Shown: one piece after another, positions 6,172-13,106 of the stretch
Position numbering within the stretch: the stretch's first letter is position 1
Layout: each line of letters starts with the position of its first letter
Notes under the pieces: model-generated
What the model saw: the letters and a program-made list of their open reading frames with translations, nothing else
The model's database searches: none
What the model was told of the DNA's origin: nothing
Position numbers and translations under genes: made by a program
Source of the DNA: an uncultured Planctomycetaceae bacterium
Lineage (GTDB): Bacteria > Planctomycetota > Planctomycetia > Pirellulales > Pirellulaceae
Direction of reading: 5' to 3'
DNA: 13,675 nucleotides
NCBI GenBank assembly: GCA_937967755.1
Contig: CALBTA010000664.1
Span: 1-13,675, forward strand

Positions 6172-7149
6172 ATGAACCGTGTTCTGATAACCCCGATTCA
6201 ATTTCGCGACCCGCAGGCGCAGTACTGCCAGATCTTGCGGGACGCCGGGTTGGAAGTTGTGTTTGCCAAGGGGCAGCAATATACCAGCGACCCGTCGGCG
6301 CTGATCGAAGAACTTAGCGGCATCGACGCAGCCATCGCCAGCACGGAACCGTACACAGCCGAGGTGCTTTCGCGAACGAAGCTGCGCGTCGTCGCGCGAA
6401 CGGGTGTTGGTTACGATTCGGTCGATGTCGCTGCCGCAACAGCAAATGACGTGCTGGTGACGATCACGCCCGGAGCGGTCGACATGTCGGTCGCCGAGAC
6501 GACGTTGGCGTTGATCTTTGCCGTGTTTCGGGATGTCGTCGGCCGCGATCGCGAAGTTCGCACGGGCGTTTGGCAGCGGCAGGGCCGGCCGCGGTTGGCG
6601 GGAAAAACTTTGGGCATCGTTGGGTTGGGACGGATCGGCAGGGCGGTCGCGGCGCTCGGGCAAGGGGTAAACTTGAACGTGATCGCGCATGATCCATTTG
6701 CCGCTGACGTACCGGGCGTTCGCATGGTCGAATTGCAAGAACTGCTGACTACTGCCGACATTGTCTCGCTGCATACGCCGTGCACACCGGAGACATTGAG
6801 CCTCATCCGGGCAGAAACATTGGCATGGATGAAGCCCGATGCCGTCTTGGTCAACACCGGCCGCGGCCCGTTGGTGAACGAAGACGATCTTTATCAAGCG
6901 ATGGCCGGCGGGCATTTGCAGGCGGCCGCGCTCGATGTGTTTCAACAAGAGCCAACGCCGACGGACAACCCGTTGCTCTCGTTGCCTAACGTCATCACCG
7001 CTCCGCACACGGCCGGGCTGGATCATCAAAGCGAAATAGACATGCCGCGCATCGCCGCCGAGTGTGTCGCAAGGTTGTTCACCGGCGAGTGGCCGGAAGG
7101 CTGTGTGATCAATCAGCAGTTACGGGACACCTGGAAATGGACGAGATAG
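6172..7149 (+). CDS. D-2-hydroxyacid dehydrogenase, phosphoglycerate dehydrogenase-like
   Basis: This 325-residue NAD-dependent oxidoreductase belongs to the D-isomer-specific 2-hydroxyacid dehydrogenase family. The N-terminal substrate domain includes VVARTGVGYDSVDV (73-86). The nucleotide-binding domain carries GIVGLGRIGRAVA (148-160, the GxGxxG motif) and Asp174 in the AHDPF segment, which favours NAD over NADP. The catalytic triad is kept: Arg231 in VNTGRGPLV, Glu260 in VFQQEPTP and His279 in TAPHTAG. It lacks the C-terminal ACT domain of long SerA enzymes, so it may act on 3-phosphoglycerate or on another 2-keto or 2-hydroxy acid; the substrate cannot be told. The ATG at 6172 directly precedes the first beta strand (VLITP). 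It is divergent from cbiET, with 44 bp between, and converges on the iron-sulfur carrier gene. Confidence 0.88.
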   Translation: MNRVLITPIQFRDPQAQYCQILRDAGLEVVFAKGQQYTSDPSALIEELSGIDAAIASTEPYTAEVLSRTKLRVVARTGVGYDSVDVAAATANDVLVTITPGAVDMSVAETTLALIFAVFRDVVGRDREVRTGVWQRQGRPRLAGKTLGIVGLGRIGRAVAALGQGVNLNVIAHDPFAADVPGVRMVELQELLTTADIVSLHTPCTPETLSLIRAETLAWMKPDAVLVNTGRGPLVNEDDLYQAMAGGHLQAAALDVFQQEPTPTDNPLLSLPNVITAPHTAGLDHQSEIDMPRIAAECVARLFTGEWPEGCVINQQLRDTWKWTR

Positions 7150-7170
7150 TCGCTTTTCGCGTTCGATTTC

Positions 7171-7190
7171 GACGGCCTTGGAAGACCGTC
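7171..7190. repeat. Short palindromic intergenic repeat
   Basis: GACGGCCTT and AAGACCGTC flank a central GG and pair with a single mismatch, followed by GTACC. It lies just after the dehydrogenase stop codon. The motif resembles dispersed palindromes I recall from planctomycete intergenic regions. It could also help end the dehydrogenase transcript, though no T tract follows. Confidence 0.4.
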
Positions 7191-7200
7191 GTACCTGCTC

Positions 7201-7236
7201 ATAAAAAACGCGGCCGTGTTTTCGGGCACGGCCGCG
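7201..7236 (-). terminator. Intrinsic terminator for the iron-sulfur carrier gene
   Basis: A perfect 10-bp GC-rich stem (7209-7218 with 7227-7236) encloses an eight-base loop. Read on the minus strand, the stem is followed immediately by a run of six T (plus-strand A at 7203-7208). This is the classical layout of a rho-independent terminator, 62 bp past the stop of the minus-strand gene. On the plus strand no T run follows, so it should act mainly leftward. Confidence 0.8.
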
Positions 7237-7238
7237 CC

Positions 7239-7258
7239 TGACGTGTGTTGTCACGTCA
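7239..7258. repeat. Second small hairpin beside the terminator
   Basis: TGACGTG (7239-7245) pairs with CACGTCA (7252-7258) around a six-base loop. It stands two bases from the terminator stem, in the 3' untranslated region of the iron-sulfur carrier gene. A stabilising 3' structure and chance are both possible. Confidence 0.4.
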
Positions 7259-7298
7259 ATATTGTTTCAGTTCGCACATGCTTGATGCGCGTCGTTGT

Positions 7299-7640
7299 TT
7301 ACGCTTGGAAACTGCTTCCGCAGCCACAGCTCTTCACGGCGTTGGGGTTGTCGAACGCGAAGCCCCGCTTGTACAACCCGTCATCGTAAAAATCGATCGT
7401 CGTGCCGTCGAGGTACAAAGCACTTTTCTTATCCATCACGACGGTCACGCCGTGCTGCTCGTACTTGGTGTCGTTCTCTTCGTTGTAACCTTTGTCGAAT
7501 CCCAATGCGTAAGAAAAGCCGCTGCAACCGCCGCCGGTGACGCCAACGCGAAGAACCAATTCGTCCTTCTCGTCTTCGTGCCGGTCGGCAATCACCCGTT
7601 TGACTTCTTCGGCTGCTTTTTCAGTAATCGCAAGTGCCAT
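7299..7640 (-). CDS. A-type iron-sulfur carrier protein (HesB/IscA/ErpA family)
   Basis: A 113-residue protein of the HesB/IscA family, which carries or inserts iron-sulfur clusters into target enzymes. The three conserved ligands are present: Cys39 in [11 protein letters not shown], and Cys105 and Cys107 in the C-terminal SCGCGSSF. The segment [12 protein letters not shown] (73-84) is also typical. Length and order match IscA, SufA and ErpA; the sequence alone does not separate these, and no isc or suf genes are adjacent. The frame is open back to 7709, but the ATG at 7640 is clearly the start: GGAGAG stands seven bases upstream and homology begins there. The gene ends in an intrinsic terminator and looks monocistronic. 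Its promoter must lie in the 266-bp divergent region shared with the permease gene. Confidence 0.9.
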   Translation of the reverse strand: MALAITEKAAEEVKRVIADRHEDEKDELVLRVGVTGGGCSGFSYALGFDKGYNEENDTKYEQHGVTVVMDKKSALYLDGTTIDFYDDGLYKRGFAFDNPNAVKSCGCGSSFQA

Positions 7641-7906
7641 GAATAATCTCTCCGTTGCCAATTTCTTATTCTTCGTTGTTTGTTGGAGGGGCGCAGAATC
7701 TCCACCCATCCACTGACTAGAATATACGATTGAACCCGCCGAGGAAAGCCGTTCATCACCGATTCTGGTGTAAAACTGGGCGGAAGTCGGTAAAAAACCG
7801 CATCTGCCTGTGAAATTATCGGCGAGATTTCCCCCTCAGATGGAATTCAAAGTCGCCAAACTGGCCCAAGCCGGGCAATTAGCGAGAGAACAGACACCGT
7901 ATCGCC
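7641..7906. other. Divergent intergenic region
   Basis: This stretch separates the minus-strand iron-sulfur carrier gene from the plus-strand permease gene and should hold both promoters. On the minus strand, TATATT at 7721-7726 is a possible -10 element for the carrier gene, but I see no good -35 hexamer at the right spacing. For the permease I find no clear promoter. No Fur- or IscR-like palindrome stands out by eye, and I see no RNA gene. Confidence 0.4.
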
Positions 7907-9469
7907 ATGGCTCGCCATCGCTGGCTTACGACTACTGGCTTCATGGTTTTCGCCGTGGTGCTTTTCGCTGTATCCAGTTCCGCACGCGAACGGGGCTTGG
8001 CACTCAATACGGTCTTTCTGGTTGGTTGGACTTGGGCATTCTCTCTGCCGGCTGGAACGTTGCTTGCGGTGCTAGTGACGCGAACGAATCTTCCGCTACG
8101 TAAAAGCGTGGGGGCGGCGGTCTCCGTGTTGCTGTTCCTGCCTCTGTACACGCAAACAGCTGCGTGGCAAGCAGGCTTCGGGCAGCAGGGGTGGTTTGTC
8201 GATTGGTTGGAAGGTTGGCCCGGGGCGATTTGGATACATACCCTGGCGGCTACGCCGTGGGTGGTAATGATCGTGGGTGCCGGGCTCCGGCGCGTGCAGC
8301 CGCAATTGGAAGAAGCCGCGCTGCTGGACGCTACGCAGTTTTCGGTACTGTGTTCGGTTACGTTGCGGCGAAGCTGGTTGTCAATTGCTGCCGCTGCGAT
8401 CTGGGTGGGCGTGCAAACCGCTGGCGAGTTCACCGTGACCGATATGTGGTGGTTGCGAACCTATGCCGAGGAAATCTTTCGAGGCTTCGCCGTTGGTGAA
8501 AGCCCAGAGTCAGCCGTGTTCGGCTTGTTGCCAAGCACCCTCGCCTGCGCCGTGGTGATTGCGGCAACGCTAATCATCGTTGGACGTTGGCTGCGCGAAG
8601 ATGCTCGGCCGCCAACACGCCCTAGTTGGATCTTCCGATTGGGAGTGTGGCGTTGGCCGATGTTCACTGTTGTATTGTTATTGATGGTGTTGCTAGTGGG
8701 CGTGCCTCTAGTGAATTTGCTCGCGCAGTTGGGCAGCGAAGTGAATCAGTTGCCGGATGGATCACTGGCGCATGGGTGGTCGCCCGTCCGCGCGCTGGCG
8801 ATGCTGAGTTTCAGCGTGCAGGAGTTTCATCGTGAACTGCTGGCTTCGTTGGGGATCGGTGCGGTGGCGGCGCTGGTTGCGTTGGTCCTCAGCACTTTGC
8901 TGGCCTGGATCGCCTGCCGGGGACGAATCGGCGCTGCGTTGGTTGTGATTGTGATTTCCGTATTGCTGGCCCTGCCAGGACCGGTGATTGGCGTAGCCAT
9001 CTCGCGAACGCTCGGCGCAGCGCATTGGAACTGGCTGAACCTGCTGTACGACCGATCGATCTTGGCACCGACTATCGCCCAAACGGTTCGGGCGTTGCCA
9101 ATCGTTACGATCATTCTCTGGTATGCGCTGCGCAGCGTGCCGCGGCAAACGCTCGACGCCGCAGCGCTGGACGGAGCGGGCTACTGGGGCCGACTGTGGT
9201 GGGTCGCGTTGCCCGGCCGCAAAGCCGCACTGGCCGCAGGATGGCTGATTGGTTTCGCCGTGGCGCTAGGCGACCTGGCGGCCACGTTCCTGGTCATTCC
9301 GCCCGGGTTGGAACTGATCTCCCGCCGGATCTTCGAGGAAATCCACTACGGAGTGCCCGGCCGCGTCGCCGGTGTCACGATGGTCTTGATGTTGACAACC
9401 AGCACGATCGTCCTTGTCGCTGTGTTACTAATCGCCTGGGACAACCGCCGCCGACAATCGACGTGGTGA
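7907..9469 (+). CDS. ABC transporter permease with two fused permease domains (FbpB/ThiP-like)
   Basis: This 520-residue inner-membrane protein has the two-domain layout of ferric-iron (FbpB) or thiamine (ThiP) type permeases. About ten to twelve hydrophobic helices are visible, for example 10-22, 34-58, 68-82, 206-227, 250-273, 316-336, 342-364, 441-463 and 488-510. The cytoplasmic EAA loops that contact the ATPase are QLEEAALLDATQFSVLCSVTLRRSW (split as QLEEAALLDA, 133-142, then TQFSVLCSV) and LDAAALDGAGYWGRLWWVALP. The second (416-436) keeps the consensus glycine and final LP; the first has Ala for Gly and lacks LP. No substrate-binding protein or ATPase gene lies in the window, so the substrate is unknown; iron, another anion or a thiamine-like compound fit the family. 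The ATG at 7907 has only a weak upstream purine stretch. The peptidase-like gene follows after 30 bp. Confidence 0.8.
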   Translation: MARHRWLTTTGFMVFAVVLFAVSSSARERGLALNTVFLVGWTWAFSLPAGTLLAVLVTRTNLPLRKSVGAAVSVLLFLPLYTQTAAWQAGFGQQGWFVDWLEGWPGAIWIHTLAATPWVVMIVGAGLRRVQPQLEEAALLDATQFSVLCSVTLRRSWLSIAAAAIWVGVQTAGEFTVTDMWWLRTYAEEIFRGFAVGESPESAVFGLLPSTLACAVVIAATLIIVGRWLREDARPPTRPSWIFRLGVWRWPMFTVVLLLMVLLVGVPLVNLLAQLGSEVNQLPDGSLAHGWSPVRALAMLSFSVQEFHRELLASLGIGAVAALVALVLSTLLAWIACRGRIGAALVVIVISVLLALPGPVIGVAISRTLGAAHWNWLNLLYDRSILAPTIAQTVRALPIVTIILWYALRSVPRQTLDAAALDGAGYWGRLWWVALPGRKAALAAGWLIGFAVALGDLAATFLVIPPGLELISRRIFEEIHYGVPGRVAGVTMVLMLTTSTIVLVAVLLIAWDNRRRQSTW

Positions 9470-9485
9470 ATCCGAGGTGTCAGCG

Positions 9486-9491
9486 TATAAT
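9486..9491 (+). promoter_or_regulatory. Candidate -10 box (TATAAT) next to the peptidase-like gene start
   Basis: A perfect consensus TATAAT lies eight bases upstream of the ATG at 9500, inside the 30-bp gap after the permease gene. No Shine-Dalgarno is present. With the usual spacing, transcription would begin at about the ATG itself, giving a leaderless message. The -35 position (about 9463-9468) reads GTGGTG and is a poor match, so the call remains tentative. Confidence 0.4.
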
Positions 9492-9499
9492 GAATAGCA

Positions 9500-10672
9500 A
9501 TGAACATCTCCAATGCATTCATGCGCGCCAGCGGTACGCGAGCCGCGCTCATGACAGCCCTGTGCCTGTCGATGGCTGCCTGCGCGGTCGACTCCTATGC
9601 GTTAGACTTCGTTTTGATGGAGCGCGGTGGCGAAGAGATTCACACGCAAGGCAAGCTGTTGCTGGAAGCTCAAGATGGCGGGATGCTGCTGCAAGCGGCT
9701 GACGGAACGTTGTGGGCGATCCAGCCGGATGAGGTGGTTAAACACACGACCGACGAGTCTCCGTTCATTCCATCCGACGCCGAAGCGTTATCAGGAGCGC
9801 TCATCGACGAACTTGGCGACGGCTTCAAAGTTCACACCACTGCGCACTACGTGATCGCCTACAACACGTCGCGGGCCTACGCCCAGTGGTGCGGAGCCTT
9901 GTACGAGCGGCTGTACAGTTCCTTTTACACTTACTGGAAGCACCGCGGCGTTGAGTTGAAGGAACCTGAACAGCCGCTCGTGGCGGTCGTCTTTGATACA
10001 AAGGCTAACTACACGCGTTACGCCCGGCCCGAACTGGGCGACGCGGTCACATCGATCATTGGCTACTACAACTTGCAGAAGAACCGTGTGGCGATGTTTG
10101 ATTTGACCAGTACTTCGGCGCATCGCGGCCGGCTGGGAACCTCGGCGCAGATCAATGCGGTGCTGGCGAAGCCGCAGGCGTTCGATATGGTGGCGACGAT
10201 CATTCACGAGGCCACGCACCAACTAGCGTTTAACTCGGGCCTTCACCAGCGCCTGGCCGATATTCCGTTGTGGTTCAGCGAGGGCTTCGCCATGTATTTC
10301 GAAACCCCGGACCTGACCAGTCGGCGCGGCTGGGCCGGCATCGGGGATGTGAACCGCCCGCGGCTGGTCAGATTTCGCCAGTCGCTGCGGACGCGAAAGG
10401 CGGGTTCGCTCGAGGCGATGCTGTCCAGCGACGAGCCTTTCCGGAACACGAAAACGGCGCTCAACGCGTACGCCGAAGCCTGGGCGCTGCATTACTATCT
10501 CATCAAGCGTTACCCTGACGAGTACGACGTGTATTTGAAAATGCTCTCAGAGAAGGGCCCGTTGCTGTCTGACACGCCGGAGGAGCGCATCAGACAGTTC
10601 CGGGCCGCGTTCGGCGTTGATTTGGACACGTTGGAACGCGAATTCCTCAAGGCGGTGCGGGCAATTCGATAG
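9500..10672 (+). CDS. DUF1570 domain protein, predicted secreted zinc metallopeptidase-like
   Basis: A 390-residue protein of the DUF1570/peptidase-MA-like group, frequent in planctomycetes. Residues 12-34 form a signal peptide with a likely cleavage after SYA (34). A MAAC at 25-28 is only a weak lipobox, so a lipoprotein is possible but less likely. The zinc-binding motif HEATH (236-240) lies in a IIHEATHQLAFN helix, and the downstream SEGFAMYFE (260-268) supplies Glu261 as the probable third ligand, as in gluzincins. Residues 35-85 form a beta-rich N-terminal part and 110-190 precede the catalytic core. No substrate is known for the family. The ATG at 9500 begins the signal peptide. The gene follows the permease by 30 bp and ends nine bases before the convergent tadG stop, with no obvious terminator between. 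Confidence 0.8.
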   Translation: MNISNAFMRASGTRAALMTALCLSMAACAVDSYALDFVLMERGGEEIHTQGKLLLEAQDGGMLLQAADGTLWAIQPDEVVKHTTDESPFIPSDAEALSGALIDELGDGFKVHTTAHYVIAYNTSRAYAQWCGALYERLYSSFYTYWKHRGVELKEPEQPLVAVVFDTKANYTRYARPELGDAVTSIIGYYNLQKNRVAMFDLTSTSAHRGRLGTSAQINAVLAKPQAFDMVATIIHEATHQLAFNSGLHQRLADIPLWFSEGFAMYFETPDLTSRRGWAGIGDVNRPRLVRFRQSLRTRKAGSLEAMLSSDEPFRNTKTALNAYAEAWALHYYLIKRYPDEYDVYLKMLSEKGPLLSDTPEERIRQFRAAFGVDLDTLEREFLKAVRAIR

Positions 10673-10681
10673 CCCGCGAAA

Positions 10682-12175
10682 TCATTCGACGAGAACGACA
10701 TCAGTCGCCGGGGGCAGGGGGCTGCTGGGGGTGATCTCGCTGGCGAGCGCTGTAACCACCCGCATGGTTCCGGTTGCGAACGTGGCATCGTACTGCCCGC
10801 TGGCGACCAGCGTGACGTGCCCCCATTTGGCATACGTTCGTCCACTGAAACCGCCGCCTGGGATCGCGCTGGGTTGAGCGATAACCATCGGGCGGCGGTC
10901 TTGGCGGCGTTGGAACAGCACCATCCCGTCGAACGGGCTGGAACTGTCGTTCAGAGGAGAGAATGAACTGCCGGCGAGCAAATCGGCGATGACAACGCTG
11001 GGTTGGATCGTGCCTTCCCCAGGTGCTGCTGGTTCCGTTTCGCCATCGCCAGCATCGGGCATGCCGTTGGCGACGTCGTAAGTGGTTGTATTCGTGATGT
11101 AGAACATGACTCCTTCCGCGGTCACCTGGCCGCCGTTGATATCGAGCGCGATTTGGGTATCAGGGTTCACGCCTCGAATCACGTAAACACCTGGTTGAAA
11201 GACGATGGTTCCCGACACGATCTCGATCCAGTCGTAAACACCCGGCGAAAGAATCTCTGGCGGCGAGATGATTGGGACATTCGCCACGCGCACCCCGCCG
11301 TGGTTCGTGGCCAGCACGTTGCTCGCATCGGCCGCCAGCGTCGGAACAGGCAGCGCCGCCAGCGGATCGGGCGTGGGCAAGCAATTGCAGCGCAGCGGGC
11401 TGGGCTGCGCCGGATCGTAGTGGCCGTAGTTCGACGGGGCATCCACACCGCCCGCCACCCGAATATCTCGGGCTCGCAGCTTCGTCAGCGGCAGCGCCGG
11501 CATGCACATCATGCCGTACGAAGGCGGGGCCGCGACGCCCGCGATGTCGCCCTCTTGATCGACATCACCCCAAGTCGTGTTGGCCAGGACGGCTCCGTCG
11601 ACTGAGACCTCGCCAGCCCCCTCGATTTCCAGCCCGGCCAGCGACGTGTTTGGCGAGGGTAACACCGGAAGCACAGCCGGAGTTGTGATCGGTGCCGGCG
11701 AGGGGTCGAGGATGACGATCGCGGAATCGGCCGTGGAGTCTTCCCAACCGGCGACCGCGCGTGCGTTGTATTCGTTTTCCAATGGACTTCCGACGATGGT
11801 CATCAGGTAGCTGCGGTGGTTGCGCGTGACGGTCACTTCGACGTACCCATCGCGGCCGGCAAATTTTCCCGTAGAGGGTGGGATACTGACCGTGACCACG
11901 GCATCGCCCATCGCGTGCTTGGTATGTACGAACGACTCAGCAGTGGCTGTCGCCTGTGCCGGACCCGCGGCGTTCATCAGTTCCATCGCGGCGGCTGTTG
12001 CCGCGGCATCGGCCGCGTGCTGTGTGTGCCGATAGTTGTTGAACAGCAGGCCGCCATCAAATACGAGCCCCAGCACGCCCAGTACTGCGGGCAGCAGCAA
12101 GGTGAACATCGTCAGGATTTTTCCGCGACGATGGCGCGTTCCGATACCGTGCGTTGTGCGTTTCCTGTAAGTCAT
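10682..12175 (-). CDS. tadG: TadG-like Flp pilus assembly protein
   Basis: The 497 residues start with a basic stretch (TRHRRGK) and a TadE/G-like N-terminal helix, LTMFTLLLPAVLGVLGLVFDGG (split here, helix about 21-42). NNYRHTQHAADAAATAAAMEL, also typical of Tad proteins, follows at about 46-66. Processed pseudopilins carry Glu at +5 after the cleavage glycine, but here that position is Met23, so the helix probably stays as a membrane anchor. The long extracytoplasmic part (150-497) is beta-rich, with turns such as GLEIEGAGEVSVDG, FQPGVYVIRG and NGGQVTAEGVMFYI that suggest a right-handed beta-helix-like fold; I see no von Willebrand A MIDAS motif. The start is strongly supported by AGGAGG five bases before the ATG at 12175. 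It is the last gene of the tad operon, eight bases after the preceding tadE stop. Confidence 0.8.
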   Translation of the reverse strand: MTYRKRTTHGIGTRHRRGKILTMFTLLLPAVLGVLGLVFDGGLLFNNYRHTQHAADAAATAAAMELMNAAGPAQATATAESFVHTKHAMGDAVVTVSIPPSTGKFAGRDGYVEVTVTRNHRSYLMTIVGSPLENEYNARAVAGWEDSTADSAIVILDPSPAPITTPAVLPVLPSPNTSLAGLEIEGAGEVSVDGAVLANTTWGDVDQEGDIAGVAAPPSYGMMCMPALPLTKLRARDIRVAGGVDAPSNYGHYDPAQPSPLRCNCLPTPDPLAALPVPTLAADASNVLATNHGGVRVANVPIISPPEILSPGVYDWIEIVSGTIVFQPGVYVIRGVNPDTQIALDINGGQVTAEGVMFYITNTTTYDVANGMPDAGDGETEPAAPGEGTIQPSVVIADLLAGSSFSPLNDSSSPFDGMVLFQRRQDRRPMVIAQPSAIPGGGFSGRTYAKWGHVTLVASGQYDATFATGTMRVVTALASEITPSSPLPPATDVVLVE

Positions 12176-12183
12176 TGCGCCTC

Positions 12184-12657
12184 CTAGTGCACGACTCGCA
12201 TCACGCAGTCGCCGCGCAGCGGAATCGTGCTGGCGGAGCCCATCAGCGGGATGACCGAATCGTGTTCATAAACGATTTGGACGTGAACTCGCCCGTCGGG
12301 ATCGTTCGTCGCGTCGGGCCACTGCAGGTTAATTTGTACGTCGTCGGGGTGCATCGTCGCCAAGACGGGCAAGACGGTTTCGGCAAACTCCGACTCGTCG
12401 CCCGCGTTGCCGGTGTAACTGGCCGGGCCCCACGGTACGGATTCGGGGCTGGAATCTGAACCGCGGACGATCGCCTCGCGAGCCAAACGACGGGCCGCTT
12501 CGGACAATGCGTTGTACCGAAACGCTGCCAGGCTAAGATCGAACGCGGCGAACACGATTAACAACCAAACTGACAGCACGACGGCGCCTTCAACCATCGA
12601 GGCACCCCTGCGGCTACGGCGATTTCGCTTGTTTGAGGACTGAGGTTCGTTGGTCAT
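12184..12657 (-). CDS. tadE: TadE-like pseudopilin (second copy)
   Basis: A 157-residue TadE-family protein. The basic N-terminus (KRNRRSRRG) is followed by the prepilin-type site RRG/ASMVEG, with Glu23 at +5 after Gly18, and the hydrophobic helix VVLSVWLLIVFAAFDLSLAA (about 26-45). The helix continues into RYNALSEAARRLAREAIVRG, the usual TadE arrangement. It would be cut by a TadV-type prepilin peptidase and act as a pseudopilin in Flp pilus assembly. The ATG at 12657 is 17 bases after the previous stop and lacks a Shine-Dalgarno; a GTG overlapping that stop (GTGA) would add seven residues and is the alternative. A longer open frame reaching back to 13158 only shadows the neighbouring tadE. 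Translation is probably coupled to the upstream gene. Confidence 0.82.
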   Translation of the reverse strand: MTNEPQSSNKRNRRSRRGASMVEGAVVLSVWLLIVFAAFDLSLAAFRYNALSEAARRLAREAIVRGSDSSPESVPWGPASYTGNAGDESEFAETVLPVLATMHPDDVQINLQWPDATNDPDGRVHVQIVYEHDSVIPLMGSASTIPLRGDCVMRVVH

Positions 12658-12674
12658 TGGGCGTACTTTCAGTC

Positions 12675-13106
12675 TCACCGTTGCCGTCGCATGGTGACGC
12701 TTTGATGAAGTTGATCGCTCGTCGGAAGCCCGGGCCAGGTAACCAACGAAGGGTGAGCGTAGGAGGCTTCGACGGTCACGTCGTAAATGCCGTCGGTTAT
12801 CGGATCTACGACAACCTCGATTTCTAGTTGTGTCGGATCGATCCCGCCCGTGCCGGAAAGCTCTTCCGCCACGACGCCCCGAATGCGGGACTCCCACCCG
12901 GTGATGTCTCTCGGCGAGTAGGGGTTGCGGCTGGCGAATTCCGCGCCGCTGCGTGCGGCGTTGGAAAGGGCGATGTAAGCGTGAATCGACCGCCCGAAGT
13001 CGGCACCGGCGAAGGCCAGCAGCAACACCAACGGCAGAATTAGTGCAAATTCGGTCGCCGACGCGCCGCATCGTTGTGTCGAGTTGTTCAGTCGCACGCG
13101 GTTCAT
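12675..13106 (-). CDS. tadE: TadE-like pseudopilin (first copy)
   Basis: A 143-residue TadE-family protein. The processing site is CG/ASATEF, with Glu19 at +5 after Gly14, followed by the hydrophobic helix ALILPLVLLLAFAGADFGRS (about 21-40) and the conserved small-residue segment ALSNAARSGAEFASRNP (46-61). The rest is a beta-rich soluble domain on the outer side of the membrane. It differs clearly from the second tadE in the soluble half, so the two are probably distinct pseudopilin partners (TadE and TadF roles) and not a recent duplication. The ATG at 13106 overlaps the tadC stop by four bases (ATGA), which implies translational coupling; a weak GAGG lies about ten bases upstream. Confidence 0.85.
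   Translation of the reverse strand: MNRVRLNNSTQRCGASATEFALILPLVLLLAFAGADFGRSIHAYIALSNAARSGAEFASRNPYSPRDITGWESRIRGVVAEELSGTGGIDPTQLEIEVVVDPITDGIYDVTVEASYAHPSLVTWPGLPTSDQLHQSVTMRRQR

Noticed and set aside
6079..7029. 316-residue open frame on the minus strand
   Set aside because: It is antisense to the dehydrogenase, whose motifs are complete; its own translation shows no recognisable domain.
7641..7709. Longer N-terminus for the iron-sulfur carrier protein
   Set aside because: The ATG at 7640 has GGAGAG at good spacing and matches the family start; the extra 23 residues look like untranslated leader.
9025..9702. 225-residue open frame on the plus strand across the permease/peptidase junction
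   Set aside because: It runs out of frame through both real genes and is rich in Arg, Ala and Pro, typical of a shadow frame; there is no evidence of a fusion or frameshift.
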